From NCBI GenBank assembly GCA_028277645.1, contig JANQFV010000021.1, positions 1 through 64,000 of the forward strand: a DNA stretch of 64,000 bases. Direction: 5' to 3'. Shown here in pieces: positions 43,773 to 52,427 of this stretch. The notes under the pieces were generated by a model that did not search any database, had not been told where the DNA came from, and saw nothing but the letters and a program-made list of their open reading frames with translations. The translations under genes and the position numbers were made by a program. Positions within the stretch are counted from its first letter, which is position 1; each line of letters begins with the position of its first letter. Origin of the DNA: Phycisphaerae bacterium. GTDB lineage: Bacteria; Planctomycetota; Phycisphaerae; UBA1845; Fen-1342.

Positions 43773-45410
43773 TCATCCTGGCTGCCGCTCGGTCAGAGTG
43801 GAAGTGGCGTTCTCGGTCGCCGGATCTTCGTGCTCGCCGCCGGGGGTGCGATCGATCACGATCTCACTGGAGCGCGTGTCGGGAATTGGCGTGCCCGGCG
43901 CACCGCCCTCGGCCGGAAACGTTACGGTGAAGCGAGACCCTTGGCCGGGTCGCGAACGCACGTGTACGAATCCACCCGCCTGTTCGACGACCTCCCGCAC
44001 GATGGACAGGCCGAGACCAGTGCCGGGGATGTTTGCCGCCAACGCGGTGTTGCCTCTGCGAAACGCGTCGAAGAGCGAGGATTGTTCGCTGTCGGCTGAC
44101 GTTGGACGTAACGCCGTTTCTTCGATGCCGATGCCGGTGTCCGCGACGGTCACGTAGATGTAGTCATTACTTTGGCGTCGGTTGGCCATCTCCGGCGGCG
44201 GTTCGGGAAGCATGCGTCTATCTGGGACATGTCGGCCGTTGAGAACGGAGACCCAGACAGAGCCCTCCTGTGTGTACTTGATGGCGTTTTCGATCAGGTT
44301 GCCCACGCAATCAGCCAGGTCGACGCGGTCAACGTGTGCCCGCATGTCGGCACCGGGGCCGATGTCGCAGATGTAGCGTAGCCCCTTTTCCCGGGCGATC
44401 GGGGAGTGTTTCTGACAGAGTTCTCGTACGACCTCGCCGACGTCGCAAAGCGCGTCGCGATGTCGCTGGGGATCCGCCTCCTGGACGCGGGCGAGCGCGA
44501 GCAGTTCTGACACTTGGTCGACGCCTTCTTTGGCCCGTCGGACGATCTTCTCGCAGGTCGCTTTGATCTGGTCGGACTCGGTGACCACGTCGTCGCGAAT
44601 CAGGTTGGCCAGCGTCTGCACCATGGCCAGCGGGCTCTTCAGTTGATGAGCGGCGGTTTGCATGAAGCGCGACCGGCGGTGTTGCAGGTCCTGAATGGCG
44701 CGCTGCGAGGTTCGCAGGGCGGCGTTGGCCTGGATCAGTCGCGCTTCACGGCGGTCGAGCACCTTGCCAATGCGGTCGGTGAAGTACAGCGTGCCGAAGA
44801 TCGCCGCGGCGTGGATCAGTACGACGACGGTGACGTATTCGGGGACCAGGTAGATGCCGCTCGGGCCGAGCGTGGCGAGAAACGCGTGGTGCGCCAGCCA
44901 GCCTTGCTGCTGTCCGAGGCACATGAGGGAATACAGCAGCGCGGCCCAGCAACTCTGAATTGCGGCCTGCCACGTCCGCAGTAATAACCCGGAGATCGCG
45001 ATGTGAAAGAGATAGAAGACCGACATGGGGTTTTCGACCCCGCCGGTCAGGCTCAGGATCCACGTGAGGAAGAACAGGTCCAGCGCGATCTGTCCGCCCG
45101 TGAAGAGTTGGCCGGACCGAATTACCGCGGCTTCGTCACCCTCGGCGTGTTCGAGCTGCGGCCGCAGCAGGTGTGATACGCCAGCCCATATGACGTTGAC
45201 CACACCGACGCCCAGCACCACGAACCACAGCTCGACCGGACGTTCCGAGCTGGGCAGCAAGAAGCGCTCGGTACCCAGAATGACCAGCGTTGCGGCCACG
45301 AACACCCAGCGCAGACGGATGAACCAGTGCAGTTGGAGCAGGACCACGAGCGCATACGGTTTGCCCGGCGTAGTCCGTGGTGCCGCGCTCGACAGGGGGC
45401 TCGTGTCCAT
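43773..45410 (-). CDS. Membrane sensor histidine kinase
   Basis: The 545-residue kinase has an N-terminal membrane domain of about six TMs (residues 20-215), a short coiled coil, the HisKA domain with the phosphorylatable His in AAHQLKSPLAM near residue 265, and an HATPase domain with NLIENAIKYT, ADTGIGIEE and GTGLGLSI. It has no large periplasmic domain, so it probably senses something in or through the membrane. The ATG overlaps the TGA of the receiver gene by one base; the two form a pair. Target genes are not evident. Confidence 0.9.
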   Translation of the reverse strand: MDTSPLSSAAPRTTPGKPYALVVLLQLHWFIRLRWVFVAATLVILGTERFLLPSSERPVELWFVVLGVGVVNVIWAGVSHLLRPQLEHAEGDEAAVIRSGQLFTGGQIALDLFFLTWILSLTGGVENPMSVFYLFHIAISGLLLRTWQAAIQSCWAALLYSLMCLGQQQGWLAHHAFLATLGPSGIYLVPEYVTVVVLIHAAAIFGTLYFTDRIGKVLDRREARLIQANAALRTSQRAIQDLQHRRSRFMQTAAHQLKSPLAMVQTLANLIRDDVVTESDQIKATCEKIVRRAKEGVDQVSELLALARVQEADPQRHRDALCDVGEVVRELCQKHSPIAREKGLRYICDIGPGADMRAHVDRVDLADCVGNLIENAIKYTQEGSVWVSVLNGRHVPDRRMLPEPPPEMANRRQSNDYIYVTVADTGIGIEETALRPTSADSEQSSLFDAFRRGNTALAANIPGTGLGLSIVREVVEQAGGFVHVRSRPGQGSRFTVTFPAEGGAPGTPIPDTRSSEIVIDRTPGGEHEDPATENATSTLTERQPG

Positions 45411-45811
45411 CAGGCCTGTGTCCTCTCGGTCAGAACACGTTCAACCGCGGCGCGCAGCTCCTTGGCGTTCAGTGGTTTGCTCAGAAATAGCTGGGCGAGA
45501 CCCGCGCCGGTGGACTGATCGTCCGCGGCACGGAGGTCAGGCGGTGCGGATGAGACCATGATGATCGGTAAGGTCGCCCAGTGCGGGTCGGCCCGCAGCC
45601 GCGTCGCGAAGTCCAGGCCTTCGGTCGGCGTCGACAGCATGATGTCCAGCAGCAGGGCGTCCGGCGGATCGCTGAGCATGACTTTCGCACCGCTCGTCGT
45701 GGTCGAGCAGCAGGTAACGCGATAGCCCGCCGACGACAGGATGAGCTGCACGACGTCGTGCATGTCAGGATCGTCGTCGATCAGCAGGATGTGCTGGTGG
45801 CTCTCCCGCAT
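45410..45811 (-). CDS. Response regulator receiver protein
   Basis: A 133-residue single-domain receiver with LLIDDDPD, the phospho-acceptor Asp in ALLLDIMLS, a conserved Ser in IMVSSAPP and Lys in LSKPLNAKEL. It lacks a DNA-binding domain, so its output is by protein contact or through a phosphorelay. It is encoded immediately upstream of the histidine kinase, with a one-base stop/start overlap, so this kinase is its obvious partner. Confidence 0.9.
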   Translation of the reverse strand: MRESHQHILLIDDDPDMHDVVQLILSSAGYRVTCCSTTTSGAKVMLSDPPDALLLDIMLSTPTEGLDFATRLRADPHWATLPIIMVSSAPPDLRAADDQSTGAGLAQLFLSKPLNAKELRAAVERVLTERTQA

Positions 45812-45840
45812 TCAGAACAAATCCTCGCGCGAGTTCGTGA

Positions 45841-46146
45841 GATGTCGCGTTCGGCAGGGCAGGACGCAGCAGACACAACACGCTGGCCATCGCTGCCGAC
45901 GAGCGTCTATTGAGCGTAACACGCATACGAGGCCGGATCAAACGGCTGGCCCCCCGAACAGAGCTCGAAGCGCATCCCGACGTTACGTGGACATCCACCA
46001 TCGGCGATCGGACGCTGACGCTCCAAACGGTGACGGATTGGGCGGTTGTGTGGCAGGTTGGCGAGGCGGTCGAGCGGGCTGAGCTGGCGCCGACGGTCTA
46101 CAGTTTCTGGTTTGTGTGGTACGCGATTCGCGGGGGTGGGCGATGA
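45841..46146 (+). pseudogene. Possible remnant or small gene, C-terminal fragment
   Basis: An open frame from the stop at 45838 to the stop at 46144 has no ATG or GTG; the only start is TTG 45910 without a Shine-Dalgarno. The encoded sequence has protein-like composition (GDRTLTLQTVTDWAVVW) and ends in SFWFVWYA. This faintly recalls the end of DUF3179 proteins, where SFWFAW is typical. It may be the 3' remnant of a truncated gene at the edge of the accessory stretch that follows. Low confidence. Confidence 0.3.
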
Positions 46147-46194
46147 CGGCAGATAGGGGCTGTCCGTATACTCGTCAGGCACGGAGGATGACAA

Positions 46195-47349
46195 GTGAAC
46201 ACTGCTTCAAACAGCGGAATCTACGTTCTGCAAGAGAGCGGCGAGCTCGTGACACTCACCGAGCGGCTATACGACACTGAAGATCTGCTTCAGACATTGC
46301 TGGCGAAGTATCCCAGCATACTCGCTGGCGATCAGATCAGTCCGAGTGCTCCGCGAATGTGGTTGCTGATCAAACGCGAGGCCGAAGTGCCGGATGCGGA
46401 GGGCGCAAGCGGGCGTTGGTCGCTCGATCACCTGTTCCTCGACCAGGACGGTATCCCCACTCTGGTAGAGGTCAAACGCAGCACGGACTCACGTATACGC
46501 CGCGAGGTGGTTGGTCAGATGCTTGACTATGCCGCCAACGCGATGGCGTACTGGTCCGTCGATTCCGTGGCGACCAGCTTTGAACAGACTTGCACTCGGG
46601 TAGGGAAAGCGGCCGACGAAGTGCTCGCGGAGTTCCTCGGAAAGGACGGTGATCCGGACGGGTTCTGGCAAAAGGTCAAGACCAACCTGCAGGCTGGCAA
46701 ATTGCGACTGCTGTTTGTGGCCGATGAGATCCCGCGCGAGTTGCGTAGGATCGTCGAGTTTCTAAATGCCCAGATGGATCCTGCAGAAGTGCTCGCGGTC
46801 GAGATCAAGCAGTACGCCGGGGGGGCGCTGAAGACGTTAGTACCGCGCGTAATCGGGCAGACGGCTGAGGCGGAGGGACGGAAAGGCGTGGGACCTCGCA
46901 CTAGCCGCCAGTGGGACGAGTCCAGCTTCTTTGAGGAGTTGGAGCGCCGTGTGGGCCATGAAGATGCACAGGTTGCGCGGGCCTTGTATGACTGGGCCAC
47001 CCGGAGTACGCACCGAATCGCGTATGGACGCGGCGCACAGATGGGTTCGCTTTTTCCCACCGTGGACTACGAGTATTCGCACGTGCCGTTCGCGCTATGG
47101 ACAGGCGGTTACGTCGAGACGCAGTTTCAATACGAAGCTACGAAGCCACCGTTCAGTGACGTACAGAAGCGCAGAGAGCTGCTCCGACGGATCAACGAAG
47201 TCCCCGGTTTGTCTCTTCCGGGAGACTCATTCGATCGCCGGCCGAGCGTTCGGCTGACGGAGTTGCGGTCAGCCGAGTTGCGCGACGCGTTTCTGAGAGT
47301 CATGGATTGGTTCTTGGAACAGGTCCGTGAGGATGCTGGCCCGTGCTGA
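46195..47349 (+). CDS. PD-(D/E)XK nuclease-like protein
   Basis: A 384-residue protein starting at GTG 46195, 6 bases after ACGGAGGATG. Residues 70-115 show a nuclease-type core: WSLDHLFLD, then TLVEVKRS with Glu92 and Lys94 as the ExK pair, and GQMLDYAANA as the following helix with Gln. This is the arrangement of PD-(D/E)XK enzymes acting on DNA. The C-terminal half has no recognised motif. There is no methylase, helicase or specificity partner next to it. It is probably an accessory gene, possibly defence-related; that is inference. Confidence 0.75.
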   Translation: MNTASNSGIYVLQESGELVTLTERLYDTEDLLQTLLAKYPSILAGDQISPSAPRMWLLIKREAEVPDAEGASGRWSLDHLFLDQDGIPTLVEVKRSTDSRIRREVVGQMLDYAANAMAYWSVDSVATSFEQTCTRVGKAADEVLAEFLGKDGDPDGFWQKVKTNLQAGKLRLLFVADEIPRELRRIVEFLNAQMDPAEVLAVEIKQYAGGALKTLVPRVIGQTAEAEGRKGVGPRTSRQWDESSFFEELERRVGHEDAQVARALYDWATRSTHRIAYGRGAQMGSLFPTVDYEYSHVPFALWTGGYVETQFQYEATKPPFSDVQKRRELLRRINEVPGLSLPGDSFDRRPSVRLTELRSAELRDAFLRVMDWFLEQVREDAGPC

Positions 47350-47370
47350 TCGTGATCTCAGGGTGATTCG

Positions 47371-47466
47371 CTACTGCAAATACAAACTCGCCCAACTCGC
47401 CAGGAGATCGGCTACGTAGCACGCGTCGGATTCGCGTTCGATCAGCAGGTGGTCGGCGCCGCCGTC
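47371..47466 (-). pseudogene. 3' fragment of an alpha/beta hydrolase gene
   Basis: About 30 codons ending in TAG read ADHLLIERESDACYVAD then LLASWASLYLQ. This is the C-terminus of the intact hydrolase gene at 49312-50079 (ADHLLIERESDARYVAE). At DNA level 47376-47463 matches 49317-49404 at roughly 90 percent, in the same orientation. There is no start and nothing upstream matches, so it is a truncated copy. The similarity stops at an inverted repeat, GTCCTGATC (47464-47472)/GATCAGGAC (47506-47514). Confidence 0.82.
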
Positions 47467-47514
47467 CTGATCTCCTCAGATGCCACTGCTCCTGCATTCC
47501 TGTTTGATCAGGAC
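47464..47514. repeat. Inverted repeat GTCCTGATC / GATCAGGAC at the end of the phosphatase gene
   Basis: Perfect 9-bp arms spaced by 33 bases. One arm overlaps the stop codon of the SpoIIE-type phosphatase gene (47508) and the other touches the edge of the hydrolase fragment. It may act as the 3' end structure of the phosphatase transcript, or mark a recombination junction. No T-run follows. Confidence 0.55.
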
Positions 47515-49127
47515 GGAGCCCCGCACTTGATCACCACCAGCGTTGCGTCGTCTTCGAGCACCGTTCGCCCTTCATGAAGCTGCGCCGCCTGGAGGATCGC
47601 ATCCTTGATCTCCGTTGCACTTGCATCCTGGTGGTCCCGGAGCACGTCTTCCATGCCATCGAATCCAAAGAAGTCACCCTTCTGATTTCGCGCCTGCGAG
47701 ATGCCGTCTGTGCCGATGACCAGCACGTCGCCTTCCTCGAACCGCACCGTCGTGCCGGCGTCAAACTGCCGGTCGAGCTCGATCCCCAGTGGCAGGTCGC
47801 CGGCGCCCAGGTGCTCGACCATCCCCGTCGCACGCCGCAACAGAATGGCCGGTTCGTGCCCGGCGTTGCTCCAGGTGAGCCGGCGCTCGGCGACGTCGAG
47901 CACGCCATAGAACGTCGTCATGAATGCATTGTCCGGAGACTCGTGTACCAGATGGGCATTGACCGCCTGCATGAGCGACGAGACGTCATCGCCGACCGTA
48001 CGCGCCGTACCGCGCAACACCGCCCGGCTGGAACACATCAACAGCGCCGAAGCCACGCCGTGTCCCGTCACGTCGCCCACGACAACGCCCCAACGCTGCT
48101 GCCCCTCCGCCGGTAGAGCGATGTAGTCGAAGTAATCGCCGCCCGTTTCCTGACAGTACTTGATTCCGCCGGCGAACTCGAAGCCCGGTACCTGCGGCGC
48201 GGCGTGTGGGAGCAGGCTGGTCTGAATAGTGGCGGCTTGCGCGAGGTCTTGTTTAATGGCTTCACGATCCCGCAGGCCGCGCACCATCTCATTGAACCGC
48301 GCGATCAGGCGGTCGAAGTCATCGCCGGTCGCGAGCCCTTCGACCTGGCACGCCAGGTTCCCTTGCCCGACCTGCTCCATCCCGACGGACAGCCGGGCGA
48401 ATGAGCGCAACATGACCCGCGACAGTGCCCAGGCAAACAAGAGCGAGATCAGCGCGCCCAGGATGAACGCCGCTGTTGAGTTGATCACGGTGGCCAGAAT
48501 CATCATGTTGAAGTACGCCGCCGCCGAGTCGACGCCGGCGATCGCCACCACGTTTCCCGAGCTATCTCGAATCGGCGCGTAAGCGGAAAGCGCCGTTCCA
48601 TACTCGTCCGTGACCGGCTTGTCCTCGACGGCCGGCATCTCCCAGGCCTTCATCATCGTGGGGAACCGGCTCATGTCGTAGAGTTGCCCGGCTTCCTCCT
48701 CCCTGTAAGTCACGGTCAACCGTCCCACGCCGGGGTCTTCGGTGCGGCCCAGCACGTACAGGTCTACGACCGTCTCATCCGCGATGGTCTCGCCGGTCTC
48801 CTGATCGATCGCGTTCACGACGGCGTCGCGCATGCTCACCATTTTTGTCCGTGCGGTTTCGAAGCGCGGATCGGTCCGCACGTCCTCCACGTCGCCCAAC
48901 GCCTTTATCGCCTCCCCGTCGAGTGCTTCCGCCATCAGCACCACGGTCGCGTACATCAACGACTGCGCCTGCACCAGTTGTTGTCGCCAGAACAACTGTC
49001 CGGTGAAGTGGGCAAACTGGACTGTCGCTGCCGCCCCCAGGACCAGGAAGGCGACGAACAGCTTGGCGCGAAACGACCGCCGAATGAACCCTGGTATCAG
49101 GCGCGAGAGAATTGACCGACTGGACAT
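47508..49127 (-). CDS. Membrane SpoIIE/RsbU-type PP2C serine phosphatase with HAMP
   Basis: The 539-residue protein has a TM at residues 22-43, a periplasmic sensor region (about 44-210) with a single-Cache-like part (YAPIRDSSGNVVAIAGVD), a second TM at 212-240, a HAMP-like linker and a C-terminal PP2C domain of the SpoIIE/RsbU type from about residue 310. The latter shows GGDYFDYI, GDVTGHGVASALLM, SNAGHEPA and LVIGTDGISQA with the metal-binding Asp residues. Such proteins dephosphorylate anti-sigma-factor antagonists. No partner-switch genes are adjacent. It lies between the two copies of the hydrolase 3' sequence. Confidence 0.92.
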   Translation of the reverse strand: MSSRSILSRLIPGFIRRSFRAKLFVAFLVLGAAATVQFAHFTGQLFWRQQLVQAQSLMYATVVLMAEALDGEAIKALGDVEDVRTDPRFETARTKMVSMRDAVVNAIDQETGETIADETVVDLYVLGRTEDPGVGRLTVTYREEEAGQLYDMSRFPTMMKAWEMPAVEDKPVTDEYGTALSAYAPIRDSSGNVVAIAGVDSAAAYFNMMILATVINSTAAFILGALISLLFAWALSRVMLRSFARLSVGMEQVGQGNLACQVEGLATGDDFDRLIARFNEMVRGLRDREAIKQDLAQAATIQTSLLPHAAPQVPGFEFAGGIKYCQETGGDYFDYIALPAEGQQRWGVVVGDVTGHGVASALLMCSSRAVLRGTARTVGDDVSSLMQAVNAHLVHESPDNAFMTTFYGVLDVAERRLTWSNAGHEPAILLRRATGMVEHLGAGDLPLGIELDRQFDAGTTVRFEEGDVLVIGTDGISQARNQKGDFFGFDGMEDVLRDHQDASATEIKDAILQAAQLHEGRTVLEDDATLVVIKCGAPS

Positions 49128-49273
49128 GACCCACCAGATGTACCCCCAACGGTTGGTTCGACGTCTGTCATAGGTCGCATCTTAAGCCGTCTTTGTCACT
49201 GAGGCGCGTATCCGTTTGACTTGGGGAGGAGCTGGGCCAGCCGCCTGTTCCTTTAGAGTTGCTCGACGCACGG

Positions 49274-49312
49274 AGACCCTCCCCCGGCCCCTCCCTGAAA
49301 GGGAGGGGGGTT
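49274..49312. repeat. Palindromic repeat, second copy of the CCCCTCCC family
   Basis: Hairpin CCCCTCCCT-gaa-AGGGAGGGG (49288-49308) with the tail GGCCGGGGGAGGGTC on the complementary strand, inverted relative to the copy at 27963. It abuts the stop codon of the hydrolase gene at 49312. Confidence 0.78.
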
Positions 49313-50079
49313 CATGGCAAATACAAACTTGCCCAACTCGCCAGGGCTTCGGCTACGTAGCGGGCGTCGGATTCGCGTTCGATTAGGAGGTGGTCGGCGC
49401 CGTCGAGGGCGATGAAGCTCTTCGGGTGACCGGCGGCATCGAACAGGCGGTGGCCTTCCTCGATTGACACGACTTCATCGTGTGGCGCGTGCATCACCAG
49501 CAGCGGCAGGCCCAGACGGGCGGCGTCGTCCTTGATGTCGTGCTGGCGCAGGTCGTCGAGCAGCTTGCCTTTGATCCGCACCTGGTTACCCATCACGTCG
49601 ACCTTGGTCACCTCGTCGGGGCCGAGGTCGGGCGCCTGACGCGTGAGGAACTCGCGCAGGTGGGCTGTTACCGTCGGGGCTGCGATGGTTGCGACGGCCG
49701 CCGTCTCGGGGATGCGCGGCGCGGCGGCGATCACCGCCGTTCCGCCGAGGCTGTGGCCGATCAGGATGCGCGGGGCTTCGTATTCGGATCGCAGGAACTC
49801 CGCCGCGGCGACGAGGTCATCGAGGTTGGACGTGAAATTCGTCTCCGCAAAATCGCCGCCGCTCTCGCCGAGGCCGGTGAAGTCGAAGCGCAGCAACGCG
49901 ATCCGCCGATCGACCAGCTCGCGGCTGATCCAGCCGACGGCCTTGAGATCTTTCGTGCAGGTGAAGCAGTGCGCGAACAGGGCGAACGCGCGCGGCCGAT
50001 CTGCCGGCAGGTCGAGCCGACCGACGATGGTGTCTCCCAGTGCGCCGGGGAACTGCACTCTGATACGTTGTGGAAGCAT
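49312..50079 (-). CDS. Alpha/beta hydrolase
   Basis: A 255-residue serine hydrolase. The nucleophile Ser is in IGHSLGGTA near residue 98, the acid in MHAPHDEVV near 205, and the His in GADHLL near residue 232; an ALFAHCFTC oxyanion loop lies near residue 33. The HCFTCTKD loop and overall sequence match the hydrolase half of the alpha/beta-hydrolase/OsmC fusion proteins, but there is no OsmC part here. Start ATG 50079 with GGAG before it; GTG 50109 is in frame without an RBS. The end of the gene is duplicated at 47371-47466. Confidence 0.88.
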   Translation of the reverse strand: MLPQRIRVQFPGALGDTIVGRLDLPADRPRAFALFAHCFTCTKDLKAVGWISRELVDRRIALLRFDFTGLGESGGDFAETNFTSNLDDLVAAAEFLRSEYEAPRILIGHSLGGTAVIAAAPRIPETAAVATIAAPTVTAHLREFLTRQAPDLGPDEVTKVDVMGNQVRIKGKLLDDLRQHDIKDDAARLGLPLLVMHAPHDEVVSIEEGHRLFDAAGHPKSFIALDGADHLLIERESDARYVAEALASWASLYLP

Positions 50080-50334
50080 GGTGAGCTCCGGACTGCCGGA
50101 CTTTTCCACGTCGCGTACGTACGACGCGGGTGAGGGTAGTCCAAAACGCGCGTCAGCGGCAGTGCGACTTCAAGTCAACCTGCATTATGGGAAGTTGCAA
50201 CGTTCGCGGAGTCGCGATCTGAGGCGAAGCGGACGCGGTCCTGGACGGATTATTGGATTCTGTCGATGCAGGCGCTAGCCGAACGGTGCGCCGCGGGTGC
50301 GCCGGCGGTGCCGGACCTGCGTACGAGGGACCGC

Positions 50335-51237
50335 ATGAAACCCGACACTGATTCCGTCCCGCTCAGTGCGCTGAGCGACTTTACGCTCCTCAACGCCGCG
50401 CCCGGCACCGGATTGCAGCCGCCGGACCCGGCAAACGGTTGTGCGGCTCAGCAGGCCGCCGAGTTTGCGGCGCGCGTGGCGGAGCTGAAACGCCTGCGTG
50501 ACGATCTGGGAACGCACACGGCTACGCTGGATGCGCGTTCGGCCGAGCTGGACGCGCGTGCGAAGTCGCTCGACACAATGGAAGCCACGCTTGACGCACG
50601 GGCCGTGGAAGTTGGCGGAGAGCGTGCATCGCTCGAGGCGCTGCGTCAGCAGCTTGACGAACGCCGGGCCGAACTGGAGAAGACGGCGGGGATGCTCGAG
50701 CGTCGTGATCGTGATCTGGGTTTGCGTGCGCTGGCTCTGTCGGGGCAGCGCGACGCTCTGAGCCGGGATGCGCAGCGGTTCGAGGAGGAACGGCGGGCGC
50801 TGGAAGCGCAGTCGGCGGAGGTCGTCGGGGCTGCGGACGGGGTACACGTGCAGGCGGAGTGTCTGAACCATCAACGTGCGCGTTTGCTGGGCCGTGTTCA
50901 CAAGCTCCGCGTGTGGATGAAGGCGATGGACGCCCGCGCCGTGCAACTGACGCAACGGGAAAACGCGTTTAAGCGGCGGTTGCGAGAATTGACCGACCGG
51001 TCAAAGACGCCGGCTGCGCAGGATGGGCAGCAGTCCGCGCCCGTTGAAACCGCACGCGCTGCGGCGGAGCGAGCGGTCAACGCGATTGACCCGCTATTGG
51101 AGACGCGGGAGGCGGAGGTCGTGGAGGGGGCTGTAAGCCCTAAGCCATCAGCTATCAGCCGTCAGCCAGCAGCGGCCGTGTCTGGCAGGTCTTCGTATGA
51201 TTGTAGGCAGAAGCGGTCTGTCATGCCTGCCACGTAG
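50335..51237 (+). CDS. Coiled-coil protein with repeat-derived C-terminus
   Basis: A 300-residue protein starting at ATG 50335 (GAGGGA upstream; the frame opens at 50266). Residues 35-235 are almost pure heptad-like coiled coil (LDARSAELDARAKSLDTME, LEALRQQLDERRAELEK, RRLRELTDR), without signal peptide or TM. The C-terminal 35 residues (from SPKPSAISRQ) derive from a repeat and from the antisense of the dgt 3' end; the two genes overlap tail to tail by 76 bp. Probably a structural or scaffolding protein; no partner is evident. Confidence 0.72.
   Translation: MKPDTDSVPLSALSDFTLLNAAPGTGLQPPDPANGCAAQQAAEFAARVAELKRLRDDLGTHTATLDARSAELDARAKSLDTMEATLDARAVEVGGERASLEALRQQLDERRAELEKTAGMLERRDRDLGLRALALSGQRDALSRDAQRFEEERRALEAQSAEVVGAADGVHVQAECLNHQRARLLGRVHKLRVWMKAMDARAVQLTQRENAFKRRLRELTDRSKTPAAQDGQQSAPVETARAAAERAVNAIDPLLETREAEVVEGAVSPKPSAISRQPAAAVSGRSSYDCRQKRSVMPAT
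51142..51170. repeat. YCAGC-type interspersed repeat at two convergent gene ends
   Basis: A run of CATCAGC, TATCAGC, CGTCAGC and CAGC units. I recall similar ATCAGC-rich repeats from several other genomes. The stop codon of the dGTPase-like gene (51162-51164) lies inside it, and the coiled-coil gene reads through it. Confidence 0.6.
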
Positions 51238-52220
51238 TCCGTCACGACGCGGTTGACGCCCTGCGTCTCCACACGCTTATGAAACCGCGGGGGCAAGAGT
51301 TCCGGGTCAGCGCGGTAGTGCTCGAAGACGGCGGTCAGAATTCGCAGAGCGTGCTCGTCGGCCTGTTGCAACGCGGGGCTGCGATAGAGTTGCTCGTATA
51401 GGAACCGGTCGAGCTCGGCGAGGTATGATTCGATTTCATCAGACAGCAGGCTGGCGCTCCCATCCTCTGATCGTACGTTCGAAAAGACATTGTCGAGAAC
51501 GCGGCGCTGTATGCGATCGATCGTCGGGCGCAAGTGGCCGCGCCACGCGTCCGGTGCATCGAGCGCCGGGCCGTCGTAGGCCGCCCGCCAGATCGTCAGA
51601 TCATTCAGCCCGGCAGGGTTGAATTGCCCGGCGTACAGTCCATCCTGAAGATCGTGCAGCGCGTAGGCCAAGCGGTCGGCGAGGTCGACAATGCGGCCTT
51701 CCATAGGCGGCGGTTGCCCATCCTGGAGCGGATGCTCGCCGGGATCATCGAACTGTGTGCTGTGTTTGGCTAGGCACTCACGGACCGCGCGCGTGAGATT
51801 CAGGCCGAGGAAATCCGGATAGGGGTGCTCCAGTACTTCCACGACTCGCAGCGTGTGCTGGTTGTGCTCGAAGCCGCCTTCGCCGGCAAGGCAGTTGTTG
51901 AGTGCCTGTTCGCCGGCATGCCCGAACGGGGGGTGGCCCAGGTCGTGCGCGAGCGCGACGGTCTCGGCCAGGTCAGCGTTGAGGTTCAGTTGCACAGCGA
52001 GCACACGCGACAGATGGGCGACTTCGAGCGTGTGTGTGAGGCGCGTGCGGAAGTGATCGCCGATGGGCAGGACGAAGACCTGCGTCTTGTGCTGGAGTCG
52101 CCGAAACGCGGACGAGTGGACGACACGCTGCCGATCGACCAGCAGCGGTGGCAAGCCCGCGGCATGCGGGTCAGCGTGATCGCGTATCAGGTTGAATTGT
52201 TTGTCGCGATGCGCACTCAT
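51162..52220 (-). CDS. dgt: dGTPase-like HD domain triphosphohydrolase
   Basis: The 352-residue HD-domain protein of the dGTP triphosphohydrolase family cleaves dNTPs to nucleoside and triphosphate. The HD residues are in RTRLTHTLEVAHLSR (first His), VALAHDLGHPPFGHAGE (His-Asp) and VDLADRLAYALHDLQDG (last Asp). The N-terminus LLVDRQRVVHSSAFRRLQHKTQV is a family hallmark. Start ATG 52220; the longer frame to 52250 is unsupported. The C-terminal AAAG is encoded by repeat sequence. Such enzymes control dNTP pools, and some protect against phage. Confidence 0.9.
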   Translation of the reverse strand: MSAHRDKQFNLIRDHADPHAAGLPPLLVDRQRVVHSSAFRRLQHKTQVFVLPIGDHFRTRLTHTLEVAHLSRVLAVQLNLNADLAETVALAHDLGHPPFGHAGEQALNNCLAGEGGFEHNQHTLRVVEVLEHPYPDFLGLNLTRAVRECLAKHSTQFDDPGEHPLQDGQPPPMEGRIVDLADRLAYALHDLQDGLYAGQFNPAGLNDLTIWRAAYDGPALDAPDAWRGHLRPTIDRIQRRVLDNVFSNVRSEDGSASLLSDEIESYLAELDRFLYEQLYRSPALQQADEHALRILTAVFEHYRADPELLPPRFHKRVETQGVNRVVTDYVAGMTDRFCLQSYEDLPDTAAAG

Positions 52221-52252
52221 GGTATGCGGGAGTATAGCACGCCGGCGCATTC

Positions 52253-52345
52253 GTCATTCCGACAAGCGCAGCGCGGAGGAATCTTGGTCAGGTCGGGAGT
52301 GCATTCCGAAGCGCGGCTAGATTCCTCACTGCGCTTCGGAATGAC
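52253..52345. repeat. Palindromic repeat, GTCATTCCG...CGGAATGAC type
   Basis: The left arm GTCATTCCGACAAGCGCAG...GAGGAATCTT (52253-52285) and the right arm AGATTCCTCACTGCG...CGGAATGAC (52319-52345) form a long imperfect palindrome. Degraded half-copies (GCTCGGAAC, GCTCGGAATGATGG) follow up to about 52420. Elements with this CATTCCGA...GAGGAATCT signature recur, from memory, in several unrelated bacterial genomes. It encodes nothing. Confidence 0.8.
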
Positions 52346-52427
52346 GCATTGGCTGCACCCGGAATTACGGGCAGGCGGTGCTCGGAACGATGGGTAAGCC
52401 GCGCTCGGAATGATGGGCTGGGTGAGG

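Noticed and set aside
42875..45811. Considered as part of a hydrogenase maturation or hydrogenase regulation cluster
   Set aside because: The HypB-like protein lacks its metal ligands, and no hyp, hydrogenase or urease gene accompanies it; the neighbouring two-component pair is generic.
52253..52345. Considered as an insertion sequence end or terminator
   Set aside because: No transposase frame is near, there are no target duplications that I could see, and the palindrome with degraded half-copies fits a dispersed repeat.
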